A stretch of DNA of 64,000 bases. Source: Abditibacteriaceae bacterium (GTDB lineage Bacteria > Armatimonadota > Abditibacteriia > Abditibacteriales > Abditibacteriaceae). How positions within the stretch are numbered: position 1 is the first letter of the stretch; each line of letters begins with the position of its first letter. Both the position numbers and the translations under genes were made by a program. The stretch covers positions 62,001 through 126,000 of the forward strand of contig JAFAZH010000005.1 in the NCBI GenBank assembly GCA_019239895.1, in the 5' to 3' direction. The notes under the pieces were generated by a model. It was not told the origin of the DNA. It saw only the letters and a program-made list of their open reading frames with translations, and ran no database searches. Below, in pieces: positions 26,301-34,127 of this stretch.

Positions 26301-26808
26301 CATCTATCAAGTCGTCGGGAATAGTTTTAGCTGCTGCTCCAAGCACAGTCTCACCGCTGCGGCTGGCGTGATCGATCCACGCGATGGAGAGATATTGGTG
26401 GTTTTTACGAATAGCCTTCTGCTCATCTGCGCTATAAGTATTTGCTGTCTCAGCTTTAAAGTCCACTTCAAACTGAGCTCCCAATTCCTCAGCGCGAGCT
26501 TTTATTGCTGGATGCTTGGCTACATCACACTGCATCCCAATATCGTGCAGGTAGATACCAGCCAAGAGCAAATACGTCTCTTGATCAGTAAGAGCAGGGC
26601 CATTATTTGCCTCAAGAAGCTTAACTGCAAAGCCTGCTAACCTTTCGCAGTGATTTTCCCCATGATCAGTGTAATCCTGTATGATGCGGGGGGCATCAGA
26701 AGCCCAAATGTCTTCCATCGCTTCTCTGATCTTCGCAAGACTGGTGCGCAACCGAGAATTCGTAACCTTTGCGAGAAGTTGTTGCTCACTATCGGTAAAT
26801 CGTGCCAT
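23377..26808 (-). CDS. NACHT NTPase with HD-like N-terminus and pentapeptide repeats (NLR-like defence candidate)
   Basis: In this 1143-residue protein, residues about 1-230 carry an HD-like domain (YTDHGENHCERL around His49 and LHDIGMQC with His88-Asp89, later HHTK and FSDELDID). Residues about 340-435 look like a degenerate nuclease-type sheet domain (VLVRCIDGEIESSDVDELDN). A NACHT-type NTPase follows, with Walker A GEFGAGKTW (504-512) and Walker B LLLILDGFDEM (about 582-592), then a helical region. A pentapeptide run (ADLTETVLAGADLTRCQLSA) lies at about 945-985, with a helical tail after it. Bacterial NACHT proteins of this build are known as phage-defence NLR relatives that sense and then trigger an effector. 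It stands alone, with no nuclease partner nearby. Confidence 0.85.
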   Translation of the reverse strand: MARFTDSEQQLLAKVTNSRLRTSLAKIREAMEDIWASDAPRIIQDYTDHGENHCERLAGFAVKLLEANNGPALTDQETYLLLAGIYLHDIGMQCDVAKHPAIKARAEELGAQFEVDFKAETANTYSADEQKAIRKNHQYLSIAWIDHASRSGETVLGAAAKTIPDDLIDDLMDVCKHHTKLPITDCAIGFKLDPSQRKQLVAAVLRFSDELDIDSNRVSIQTVKTFSLNSQNSVYWWLHQQTKIVFNPSNVIHVTVRLNPKDAKQHGSFIHSVFIDEFQTKNRSVLSVLVQNVISVTISPDSKVVEDDRVDAFPREINEALKKLQQRHDPLMELADEVRTWLRAIRYEVSEPKPQNDRVVDMVATLEQGAVKQRVLVRCIDGEIESSDVDELDNVLDRKTPQGWLISDQRVSQQARERAAADDAFEVFNLADFLRLKIWRSYFDALTALVEENRIPDLYVDFGCYKQETDKQGHEKPRKEYTSVDEYIDKWLTERGKRQLSLLGEFGAGKTWFCRHYAHRQLKRYLNDPAKQRLPLLITLRHFAKAMDAQQLINDALYEQYKLQFVGSAYDVFQEMNRRGKLLLILDGFDEMARQVDFDTVVNNFEKLSELAIEGSKVILTRRTEHFRGAKESETILGGEALSQRVRELHSPSFEVLYLKPFNTDQIRDVIMRRLGSEEGPRMADHILDNPNLAEMARKPVLIELLLAALGEVRADELENQAQVYLYATTKLLLRNIESGRTFTTTASKLYFLCELAWDMIGHNEVRLKVDQSGLRETNPGLRVHYTDIHKRIKEYFGDQIKDQHTQDIWDSDLRGQTLLHRDVAGYYEFAHKSLAEYFVALKFAVELGCLHPLFAQTYHEAEGQACDIPIKQKDLTRLAPTFGAKILKNYQMKVVRDFLGEMLSEGASQQLWEVVRQTKGTSFEEVGYSGGNAVTLLKMKGETIERADLTETVLAGADLTRCQLSATELRGCDLRDADLSESRFNQETMNSVKLRQTAITIFGVSKRYRKALSDTGQADEQRKLLRLLSDILDQERIFALLSGMSEYSNYNKQIFLYIEVLSDDLSFWEEQKSRLLSRGLFRYLAIYDNEIEQMLQGTPVSDIRLLDKVLPLKQANEPQKPTHARTPRKRNSAATRQSKRNY

Positions 26809-27093
26809 AGGAATCCTTAAGAGAGGTTCTATCCTTAGCTGCCAATTATGAATATTACGCTATTATGGTAAGCAATTACAAATTGGGACTGCGACAAAAG
26901 ACTAATTTACGTGCTTTGCAATATAAAGTTTCTTTTATCTTACCGTCTTGAACACAGTCAGATGGCTCCTAAAAGCAGTGTTTACGCTTTACCGGGAGAA
27001 TGGCTGTATTGAACGGTTTCTTACTTATCTGCTGAGCTGTAACTTTAATTAGTAGGAGGAACCAAGCTTTCTATTGTACACTCACATCACGTT

Positions 27094-27450
27094 ATGCCGA
27101 GTCAACCAGCCAAGAATTTAGAAACGTTTCCGAACCCGCACCCCAACAACAATTACTCTATCCGTTTTGAAACCAACGAGTTCACCACCCTCTGCCCGAT
27201 GACGGGCCAACCCGACTTTGCTCAACTAACAGTTGAGTATCAGCCAGCCGAACGCTGCCTTGAATCGAAATCTATCAAGCTCTATTTGTGGAGCTTTCGT
27301 AATGAGGGTCACTTTCACGAGGACGTGACTAATATCATCCTGAACGATATGGTCGCCGCCTGTCAGCCCCGCTGGATGGTCATTACGGGCCATTACAATA
27401 TTCGTGGCGGTATTGATTTCATCATCACAGCCCGCTATGACAAACCGTAG
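27094..27450 (+). CDS. queF: NADPH-dependent 7-cyano-7-deazaguanine reductase (preQ1 synthase)
   Basis: The 118-residue single-domain enzyme reduces preQ0 to preQ1 in queuosine synthesis. Catalytic Cys34 and Asp41 are in FTTLCPMTGQPDF. Glu57 and the QueF signature ESKSIKLYLWSFRNEGHFHE follow. The length fits the short, unimodular QueF type. There is no other queuosine gene in the window. The obvious GGAGG (27056-27060) is too far from the ATG to serve it, so the start has a weak ribosome site. Confidence 0.96.
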   Translation: MPSQPAKNLETFPNPHPNNNYSIRFETNEFTTLCPMTGQPDFAQLTVEYQPAERCLESKSIKLYLWSFRNEGHFHEDVTNIILNDMVAACQPRWMVITGHYNIRGGIDFIITARYDKP

Positions 27451-27474
27451 GGGCGCTGCTTGCCGCGCCCTACA
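27447..27474. repeat. GTAGGGGCG hairpin, copy overlapping the queF stop
   Basis: GTAGGGGCGCTGCTTGCCGC followed by GCCCTAC folds into a hairpin and is nearly the reverse complement of the hairpin at 46977-47004. It overlaps the queF stop codon and may end that transcript. Confidence 0.7.
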
Positions 27475-27518
27475 GGTAACGCGCCGTTCCGTCTATTGAT
27501 ATGTCATAATTGCAAGTG

Positions 27519-28676
27519 ATGGCAGAAATTCAAAGTGCTTCGACTCCGCCGTATTCTTTTCTACGACCTTCGCTGGATTGGCTATTAATCTTTGTTCCGA
27601 TTTCGATTATTCTGCGTTATGTGCCCGCTTTGCATAATGATACGGCCCTTTTCATTACATCGTGTTTAGCGATTGTGCCCCTCGCCGGATGGCTGGGGCG
27701 AGCCACCGAGCATCTGGCAGAACAGGTGGGCGAAGGCATTGGTGGTTTGCTTAATGCCACCTTTGGCAACGCCGCTGAACTTATCATAGCTCTGATGGCG
27801 CTCTCGAAAGGCTTGACGGCAGTTGTCAAAGCCTCTATTACTGGCTCGATTATCGGTAACATCTTGCTGGTTCTGGGCCTGTCCTTCTTGATGGGTGGCC
27901 TAAAATATTCGGAACAGACATTCAACCGCACCGCCGCCCGCTCTTCGGTGACATCCTTAATGCTAGCGGCCATTGGTTTGATTGTGCCGACCGTGTTTCA
28001 TCAGGTCGCTAAGCCGCAATGGACTCCTGCCGCCGAGCAGCGATTGTCTCTGGCCATCGCCGTTATCTTATTAGTGATCTATTGTTTCTCCCTGCTCTTT
28101 TCACTCAAGACCCATAAAGAACTTTTTATTGGCGATGTTAATATGGGTTGCGCGGAAGCTGAAGACGAAGGCCATGTCTCCTGGTCACGCGGCAAGTCCA
28201 TTGGCGTCCTCGTGGTCACCACGCTCTTTGTGGCCCTCATTTCAGAGTTCCTGGTCAGCACAGTCGAGGTAGCAGGTAAAACACTGGGACTGACTGAAGT
28301 GTTTGTGGGTGTGATTGTGGTCGCTATTATCGGCAATGCCGCCGAACACTCATCTGCGGTGTTAATGGCCCTCAGGAACAAAACCGATTTAAGCCTGGGC
28401 ATCGCCATTGGCTCCAGCCTCCAAATCGCACTCTTTGTGGCTCCCCTGTTGGTCTTTGCCTCCTACTTCTTTGGCAAGCCGATGGACTTAGAATTTACCA
28501 TCCCGGAGATTGTATCAGTTGTGGTCGCTATCGCGGTTATGGCCCAAATTAGCGGTGATGGTGAGAGCAACTGGCTCGAAGGCGCACAATTGATCTCGGT
28601 CTATGCCATCCTCGGCGTGCTATTTTATTTCCTACCCGAAATACAGCATACTACGCTGTCACCTTCACACCCGTAG
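27519..28676 (+). CDS. Calcium/proton antiporter (CaCA superfamily, CAX type)
   Basis: The 385-residue integral membrane protein is expected to export Ca2+ in exchange for protons. About 11 hydrophobic segments can be seen. The two inverted alpha-repeats of the family are clear: [20 protein letters not shown] in the first half and [20 protein letters not shown] in the second, both bearing the metal-binding Glu. An acidic loop (CAEAEDEGH) lies between the halves. I take the ATG at 27519; a TTG nine bases upstream is also in frame. Confidence 0.92.
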   Translation: MAEIQSASTPPYSFLRPSLDWLLIFVPISIILRYVPALHNDTALFITSCLAIVPLAGWLGRATEHLAEQVGEGIGGLLNATFGNAAELIIALMALSKGLTAVVKASITGSIIGNILLVLGLSFLMGGLKYSEQTFNRTAARSSVTSLMLAAIGLIVPTVFHQVAKPQWTPAAEQRLSLAIAVILLVIYCFSLLFSLKTHKELFIGDVNMGCAEAEDEGHVSWSRGKSIGVLVVTTLFVALISEFLVSTVEVAGKTLGLTEVFVGVIVVAIIGNAAEHSSAVLMALRNKTDLSLGIAIGSSLQIALFVAPLLVFASYFFGKPMDLEFTIPEIVSVVVAIAVMAQISGDGESNWLEGAQLISVYAILGVLFYFLPEIQHTTLSPSHP

Positions 28677-28702
28677 ATTTTAGCGGGGAAGCACACAGAA
28701 AG

Positions 28703-28813
28703 AGGCGAGGATAGAAGATAGAGAATCGAAGATCGAAAGAGCCATGCAAGAAGAAGTTGTCCTCTCGTATAACTAACGACTCTCGATTCTCTATCTTCTA
28801 TCCTCAATCGCCT
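28703..28813. repeat. Inverted repeat, AGGATAGAAGATAGAGAATC arms
   Basis: 28703-28735 pairs with 28777-28813. The shared core GAGGATAGAAGATAGAGAATC continues GA in both arms. GAGAATCGAAGATCG is also present, inverted, at 49420-49442 and in altered form at 5749-5780. It separates the antiporter and glycosylase genes. Confidence 0.85.
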
Positions 28814-28852
28814 TTGCGCTCTTTGCGTCTCTGCGTGAGCTAAATTATTGCT

Positions 28853-29455
28853 ATGAACTTCTCTCCCCTGCCCCGCTCCTGGTATCAGCCGACTGCCGAT
28901 GTCATAGCTCCAAAATTACTGGGCCATCTGCTCATTCGCAATACACCGAATGGCCCCTGTGGTGGCGTGATTGTGGAGACAGAAGCTTACCTATCCGATG
29001 ACCCGGCGTGCCATGCCTACCAGCGGCAGACAGCGCGCAACCGCGCCATGTGGGAAAGCCCTGGTCATGCGTATGTCTATCTCATCTACGGTTATCACTA
29101 CTGCTTTAATGCGGTGTGCCGCCCAACAGGAATTGCCGAAGCGGTATTGGTGCGAGCAATAGAACCAACTGTGGGCTTAGAAATTATGCAGCAAAACCGC
29201 ACCGTTAAGTTGCCACGAGACTTGACTAATGGCCCCGCGAAGTTGTGTGCGGCAATGAACATTGACCGGGAGTTGGATGGTATTGATTTGTGCGACGCGG
29301 GTAGCTCGTTATTTATTGCGCGTAACCCTCAAGCCACAAGTTTTGTGAAGGCACAGGGGCCAGTCGTGACAACTACCCGCATTGGCATTACCCGCGCCGC
29401 TGAGATGCCTTTGCGCTTTTACCTGAACGGAAGTGCTTATGTATCACGTCGCTAA
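28853..29455 (+). CDS. DNA-3-methyladenine glycosylase (MPG/AAG type)
   Basis: The 200-residue enzyme removes 3-methyladenine and related alkylated or deaminated purines from DNA, starting base excision repair. The family layout is complete: the catalytic region GGVIVETEAYLSDDPACHAY, the intercalating-loop region GHAYVYLIYGYHYCFNAV, VLVRAIEP, and LTNGPAKLCAAMNID. The catalytic glutamate is in VETEAY near residue 43. Its stop codon lies 20 bp from the convergent WD40 gene. Confidence 0.95.
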   Translation: MNFSPLPRSWYQPTADVIAPKLLGHLLIRNTPNGPCGGVIVETEAYLSDDPACHAYQRQTARNRAMWESPGHAYVYLIYGYHYCFNAVCRPTGIAEAVLVRAIEPTVGLEIMQQNRTVKLPRDLTNGPAKLCAAMNIDRELDGIDLCDAGSSLFIARNPQATSFVKAQGPVVTTTRIGITRAAEMPLRFYLNGSAYVSRR

Positions 29456-29475
29456 CAAAAGATATGATAGATGCC

Positions 29476-30543
29476 TTATTTGATGCGCCAGAGTGCAACA
29501 GTGCCATCACCATAGCCACTGGCTAATGTCTGGCCGTTAGGCGCAAATGCAATCGAATGCACGACACCATGTGGCGCTCTAAGAGTGCGAATCACTTGGC
29601 CAGAAAACACATCCCATAGCTTAATTGTGCCATCGGCACTGCCACTTGCTACCACTTTACTATCCGGCGCAAAAGCGATAGCCACCACAGCTTTTGTATG
29701 CCCTGTGCATACCTGCACGGGTTTGCCCGTTGCCACGTCCCAGAGCCATATCTGATTGTTATCGTAGCCACTCGCAATGATCTTCCCATTGGGCGCAAAA
29801 GTTACAGCATAAATTTCAGAAAATGGCCGCCGTCGTGTGGCAACATCCAGCGTTTTCAGCAATTGCCCCGATTGTGTATTCCATAGTTTGAGCACACCTT
29901 CATAGACTCCGGCGACCACTGATTTACCGTCCGGCGCAAAAGCGATACAACTGACCTGATCCCCATTGCTTAAGAGAGGGCCTCGCAAATCGTGACTCTG
30001 AACACGCCAGAGCGTCCATTCTCCCGTTGACCCACCAACCATGCCGGGGCCACAGCTATCTGCTCCACTGGCTAAGAGATTGCCCTGCGGCGAAAACGCA
30101 ATGGCGCTCAAGCCACAAGATTGAGTGCGGGTGCGGAGCAACTTGCCTGTAATAGCATCGTTCAGCACAATACAGGCTCTGGCTTCATAGGAATAGAGAC
30201 CATCGTGGCTATAAACATCTCCTTCATCATAAGCACTGGCGACAAGTTTAAAATCTGGCGAAAGGGCCAGCGGCCATCCCTTTTCAGGACTATATAAGGG
30301 GTGCAAAGATTGGAGCGTTTGTGCATCAAGAAGTTGAACCCCTATGTGTTGGCTCACAGTACCCGCACAAATCAACAGCTTGCTATCTGGTGAATAGGTT
30401 AGACTGTGTGCTTCGCTCGGATATATCTTACGCATCTTGGGAAGCCAGGAAGCACGCTCAGCAAGCACGCCGTAAAGCAGAAGCGGTATTAGCACGGCAA
30501 TATCTATAACAATTCGACGCTTGCGCCAATATTTAAAGAGCAT
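29476..30543 (-). CDS. Membrane-anchored WD40-repeat protein
   Basis: The 355-residue protein has one N-terminal membrane helix (IVIDIAVLIPLLLYGVLA, about 11-28) after a basic start, leaving a large exported propeller. At least six WD40-like blades can be seen, such as VSCIAFAPDGKSVVAG followed by VLKLWNTQSGQLLKT, and VVAIAFAPDSKVVASG followed by TIKLWDVFSGQV. WD40 propellers serve as binding scaffolds. No partner is evident. It shares its layout with the partial gene at 63518. Confidence 0.88.
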   Translation of the reverse strand: MLFKYWRKRRIVIDIAVLIPLLLYGVLAERASWLPKMRKIYPSEAHSLTYSPDSKLLICAGTVSQHIGVQLLDAQTLQSLHPLYSPEKGWPLALSPDFKLVASAYDEGDVYSHDGLYSYEARACIVLNDAITGKLLRTRTQSCGLSAIAFSPQGNLLASGADSCGPGMVGGSTGEWTLWRVQSHDLRGPLLSNGDQVSCIAFAPDGKSVVAGVYEGVLKLWNTQSGQLLKTLDVATRRRPFSEIYAVTFAPNGKIIASGYDNNQIWLWDVATGKPVQVCTGHTKAVVAIAFAPDSKVVASGSADGTIKLWDVFSGQVIRTLRAPHGVVHSIAFAPNGQTLASGYGDGTVALWRIK

Positions 30544-30685
30544 AATACCCTGCTGCTGTTAAGGACTTACAAAGCCAAACATTCATCCATCAAGTTGAAC
30601 CCTGCGCAAGAAGCGTGCTAAACTGCCTCGCGCTTCTCAATGAAATAGTAGCCAGTGAAAAGCTGGAAAAGATAGTCTTATTTTG

Positions 30686-31720
30686 ATGCAAGAACAAATT
30701 CAGCAATTGGAAGAACGGGCCAGCCAACGACTCCATGAGGTGGCATCTCTGGCCGACCTGGAAGAAGTGCGACGGGCGCTGTTGGGCAAAAAAGGCGAAT
30801 TAACGGCCCTCTTGCGCGGCATGGGCGGGGTGGCTGCCGGAGAGCGCCCGCGCATGGGGCAACTCGTTAATGATGCCAAATTGCGCATCGAAGCGATGCT
30901 GGAGGCGCGCGGGGCCGAGCTAACACGTATTGCCCGCGATGCCGCTTTAGCTGCCGAAATCATTGATGTCACCCTACCCGCTCGCGCGGTGCCGTTTGGC
31001 CGCCGCCATCCACTGACCCAGACCAGTGATGACATTGTGCGCATCTTCAGTGGCTTGGGGTATGAGGTGGTCGAAGGCCCGGAAGTCGAGACGCTCTATT
31101 ACAACTTTGACGCCCTTAATATTGGCCCCGACCATCCAGCGCGAGACGAGAAAGATTCCCTTTTCATCAGCGATAACCTCGTGATGCGCACCGAAACCTC
31201 GGCGGTGCAGATTCATGTGATGGAAAGTCGGCAACCACCGGTTAAGATCATCGCGCCGGGGCGTGTTTATCGCCGGGATGCGGTAGACCGCACCCATTCA
31301 GCCATCTTCCACCAGGTGGAAGGATTGCTGGTGGATCAAGGTGTGACCTTCGGTGATTTAAAGGGCACACTCACCGCGTTTCTGCAACAGCTTTTTGAAG
31401 CGATTCCCGGTGGCAGCAGCTTGCGCACCCGCTTTCGGCCTCACTATTTTCCCTTCACCGAACCATCGGCAGAGTTCGACATCAGTTGCATCTTCTGCGG
31501 TGGCACAGGCTGTTCCACCTGCAAAGGTACTGGCTGGATCGAACTCGGCGGCTGCGGTATGGTGCATCCCGGAGTCCTGGAAAATGTACGCTACGACTCT
31601 GAAACCTACACCGGCTTCGCCTTCGGTTTCGGCATTGAGCGTATGGCGATGATTAAATTTGGCATTGACAACATTCGTCTCTTCTACGACAACGACATCC
31701 GCTTTTCACAACAGTTTTAA
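30686..31720 (+). CDS. pheS: Phenylalanine-tRNA ligase alpha subunit
   Basis: The 344-residue class II synthetase subunit has an N-terminal coiled coil (residues 1-85, tRNA binding), then GLGYEVVEGPEVETLYYNFD, motif 2 (GRVYRRDAVDRTHSAIFHQV) and motif 3 (FGFGIERMAMIKFG near the end). Between them a Cys-rich loop (CIFCGGTGCSTCKGTGW) may bind zinc, as in many bacterial relatives. The ATG at 30686 is preferred over the TTG directly before it. It is paired with pheT downstream, separated by a 22-bp hairpin. Confidence 0.97.
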   Translation: MQEQIQQLEERASQRLHEVASLADLEEVRRALLGKKGELTALLRGMGGVAAGERPRMGQLVNDAKLRIEAMLEARGAELTRIARDAALAAEIIDVTLPARAVPFGRRHPLTQTSDDIVRIFSGLGYEVVEGPEVETLYYNFDALNIGPDHPARDEKDSLFISDNLVMRTETSAVQIHVMESRQPPVKIIAPGRVYRRDAVDRTHSAIFHQVEGLLVDQGVTFGDLKGTLTAFLQQLFEAIPGGSSLRTRFRPHYFPFTEPSAEFDISCIFCGGTGCSTCKGTGWIELGGCGMVHPGVLENVRYDSETYTGFAFGFGIERMAMIKFGIDNIRLFYDNDIRFSQQF

Positions 31721-31730
31721 TATGGACTTA

Positions 31731-31782
31731 GGTCTTTGGTCTTGGGTCTTTGCAACTTCTCAAAGACCCAAGACCAAAGACC
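31731..31782. repeat. Perfect 22-bp hairpin between pheS and pheT
   Basis: GGTCTTTGGTCTTGGGTCTT continuing TG (31731-31752) pairs perfectly with 31761-31782 across an eight-base loop. There is no T-run, so it is unlikely to stop transcription fully; it might uncouple or stabilise the two halves of the message. The arm is built from repeated GGTCTTTG/GGTCTTGG units. Confidence 0.92.
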
Positions 31783-31804
31783 AACATCCAAAGACCATAA
31801 GATT

Positions 31805-33862
31805 ATGCGTATCTCAACTGAATGGCTCCGTGAATACGTTGCCCTCCCGTCACCCGATGAACTGGCTCATGTTTTTGAAATGGCGGGTATTGGCGTGGAA
31901 GATCACGAGGGCGAATTATTTTCCCTGGAGGTCACTTCCAATCGCGGCGACTGGCTTTCCGCAATTGGCCTCGCGCGGGAAATCGGCGCGATGACGGATC
32001 ACCTCATGCGCGTGCCTGCGCCAACGCTCAGTGAAACGGGCGAGCCGATTCAAGGGCGCGTGCAAGTCGAAATCGAAAACGGCGACGACTGCCCGCGTTA
32101 TGTAGCGCGACTGATCGAGAATGTGAAAATCGGCCCCTCGCCGGAATGGATGCAGCACCGCCTGGAACAATGTGGAATGCGCCCCATTAACAACATCGTA
32201 GACGTGACCAATTACGTCATGCTGGAAACTGGCCAACCCTTGCACGCCTTTGATGCCGATAAAATTGTGGACAAGCATATCACCGTGCGCCGCGCTCACC
32301 CCGGCGAGAGGATCACGACGTTAGATGGCGTAGAGCATACCTTAAACGAAGAAGTGCTGCTTATCACTGGGCGCGATAGGCCACTTGCTGCCGCAGGCAT
32401 CATGGGTGGTTTAGATAGCGAAGTCACGGAATCCACCCGCAACATTTTATTAGAATCGGCTCACTTTGATCCCTTGCGGGTGCAGCGCGGCAAGCGTAAG
32501 CTGGGGTTTGGCACTGAAGCCAGTCGCCGCTTTGAGCGATGGGTTGACCCCAACGGCACGCTCCGCGCCGCTGATCGTGCTGCGCAGTTATTACAAGAGT
32601 GTGCTGGCGGCACCGTGGCCCAGGGCGCAATAGACCGTTATGTCAAACCAATGAGTGACGCCGTGGTCAATTTGCGTCCGGCCCGCTGCAATGCAGTGCT
32701 GGGCCTGCGCCTTTCGACGCAAGCTATTATCACCGTTCTTGAACGACTGGGACTGCGCGTGCAGCGTCTCAGCGAGGAAAACTTACAAGTCTCGGCCCCC
32801 ACCTGGCGACGAGACATCACGCGTGAGATTGATCTCATTGAAGAGGTTGCTCGCGTGCATGGCTACGATCATATTCCTACAACCCTGCCACGCGGCGTTA
32901 ATATCGGGGCGGGACGGGCGCTGTCACAACGTCTGGAAGAGCAAGCCCGCAGTGCCCTCGTGCGCTGTGGCTTGACGGAAATCGTGACTTACACCTTACA
33001 AAGCGCGGCTGCCGTCGAGCGGGCTGGTTTACTCTCGAATGACAGCGTTACCTCAGCCATTAAACTGCGTAATCCGATTTCTGAAGACTACACCCAACTG
33101 CGCACGTCCTTGATTCCATCGTTGCTGGAAACTCTGGCCACCAACGCCCGTTATCGCGTTCAACTTTTCGAGTTAGGCAAGGTCTATCTGCCCCGTGACG
33201 ATGGTTCTGTTGAAACGGTTAAAGAGCAACCGAACGAATGCCGTCGCATTGCCATTGGCCTGTTAGATGCGCCTGTCCCACGCTGGCAAAAGGGCGCACC
33301 AGAGATGGATTTCTTCTTCTTGAAAGGTGTGGTTGAGCAGCTTCTGCACGCGCTGGGAACTCCTGCACCACAGTATCAAGCCAGTCAGCAGTCACCTTTC
33401 CATCCGGGTCGTTGTGCTTCGCTGAGCCTGGATGGTCAGGATTTAGGCGTGCTGGGTGAGGTGCATCCTGCTATCGCGGAAGGCTATGGATTAAAGCATC
33501 GCGCTTATTTAGCCACGCTTGAATTCGATGCCCTTGTGCGACATATATCACTCATTAAAGCCTACACGCCTCTCATGCGCTTTCCCGCGATTGAACGGGA
33601 TTTGGCCCTGGTGCTGCGCGCCGAAGTGCCAGCAGGCACGGTGCAAACGGTGCTGCGCAATGCGGCTGGCTCCTTGCTGGAAAGCATTGAAGTCTTTGAT
33701 GTCTACAGCGGCTCGCCTATCGAAGCAGGCTTTAAGAGTGTGGCCCTCGCGCTCCGTTTCCGCGCCACAGACCGCACCCTAACCGATGCCGAAGTCGAAA
33801 GTACCATGCATCAAATTCAAGCTGCCGCCACGCGCGAACTGAATGCCCAACTGCGCACTTAG
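31805..33862 (+). CDS. pheT: Phenylalanine-tRNA ligase beta subunit, lacking the EMAP-type tRNA-binding domain
   Basis: The 685-residue subunit begins MRISTEWLREYVALPS and passes directly from MAGIGVEDHEGE to LEVTSNRGDWLSAIGLAREI. The roughly 100-residue OB-fold tRNA-binding domain found there in most bacterial PheT proteins (about 800 residues) is missing. The B3/B4 editing region, B5 (VNLRPARCNAVLGLRLS to HGYDHIPTTLP), the core and the C-terminal FDX-ACB domain (MRFPAIERDLALVL) are all present. The start at 31805 follows the hairpin; an earlier in-frame ATG would add residues from the hairpin itself. Confidence 0.95.
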   Translation: MRISTEWLREYVALPSPDELAHVFEMAGIGVEDHEGELFSLEVTSNRGDWLSAIGLAREIGAMTDHLMRVPAPTLSETGEPIQGRVQVEIENGDDCPRYVARLIENVKIGPSPEWMQHRLEQCGMRPINNIVDVTNYVMLETGQPLHAFDADKIVDKHITVRRAHPGERITTLDGVEHTLNEEVLLITGRDRPLAAAGIMGGLDSEVTESTRNILLESAHFDPLRVQRGKRKLGFGTEASRRFERWVDPNGTLRAADRAAQLLQECAGGTVAQGAIDRYVKPMSDAVVNLRPARCNAVLGLRLSTQAIITVLERLGLRVQRLSEENLQVSAPTWRRDITREIDLIEEVARVHGYDHIPTTLPRGVNIGAGRALSQRLEEQARSALVRCGLTEIVTYTLQSAAAVERAGLLSNDSVTSAIKLRNPISEDYTQLRTSLIPSLLETLATNARYRVQLFELGKVYLPRDDGSVETVKEQPNECRRIAIGLLDAPVPRWQKGAPEMDFFFLKGVVEQLLHALGTPAPQYQASQQSPFHPGRCASLSLDGQDLGVLGEVHPAIAEGYGLKHRAYLATLEFDALVRHISLIKAYTPLMRFPAIERDLALVLRAEVPAGTVQTVLRNAAGSLLESIEVFDVYSGSPIEAGFKSVALALRFRATDRTLTDAEVESTMHQIQAAATRELNAQLRT

Positions 33863-33882
33863 AACCTGAACATAAACCGAGA

Positions 33883-33992
33883 GGGACGCAATGCCTATGG
33901 CAACGCTAATTTCATGCGCAAGAACCGCTATTTAAGCTATGCAATAGCGGTTCTTGCGCTGCGCAGCATAGCGTAACGCAGTTTTGCGTCCC
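33883..33992. repeat. Two-layer hairpin downstream of pheT
   Basis: GCGCAAGAACCGCTATT (33916-33932) pairs perfectly with 33943-33959 over 17 bp with a ten-base loop. An outer GGGACGCA (33883-33890) pairs with 33985-33992. It probably marks the end of the pheS-pheT transcript, although there is no clear T-run. Confidence 0.75.
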
Positions 33993-34127
33993 ATTAATAA
34001 TGAGTCATAAATTATACGGCAAAATTTGTGCAAAACTCTCAAAAGTGTAAAACTAAAGGTAATTGCAACCACCAATATCCTTAATGGCAACAACAGTGCA
34101 AGGGATAAAGATGAGAGGTGACAGAAT

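Noticed and set aside
26818..26845. AGAGGTTCTA upstream of queF, reminiscent of a preQ1 riboswitch start
   Set aside because: The required ACACCCTCT and the A-rich tail are missing, and it lies about 250 bases from the queF start.
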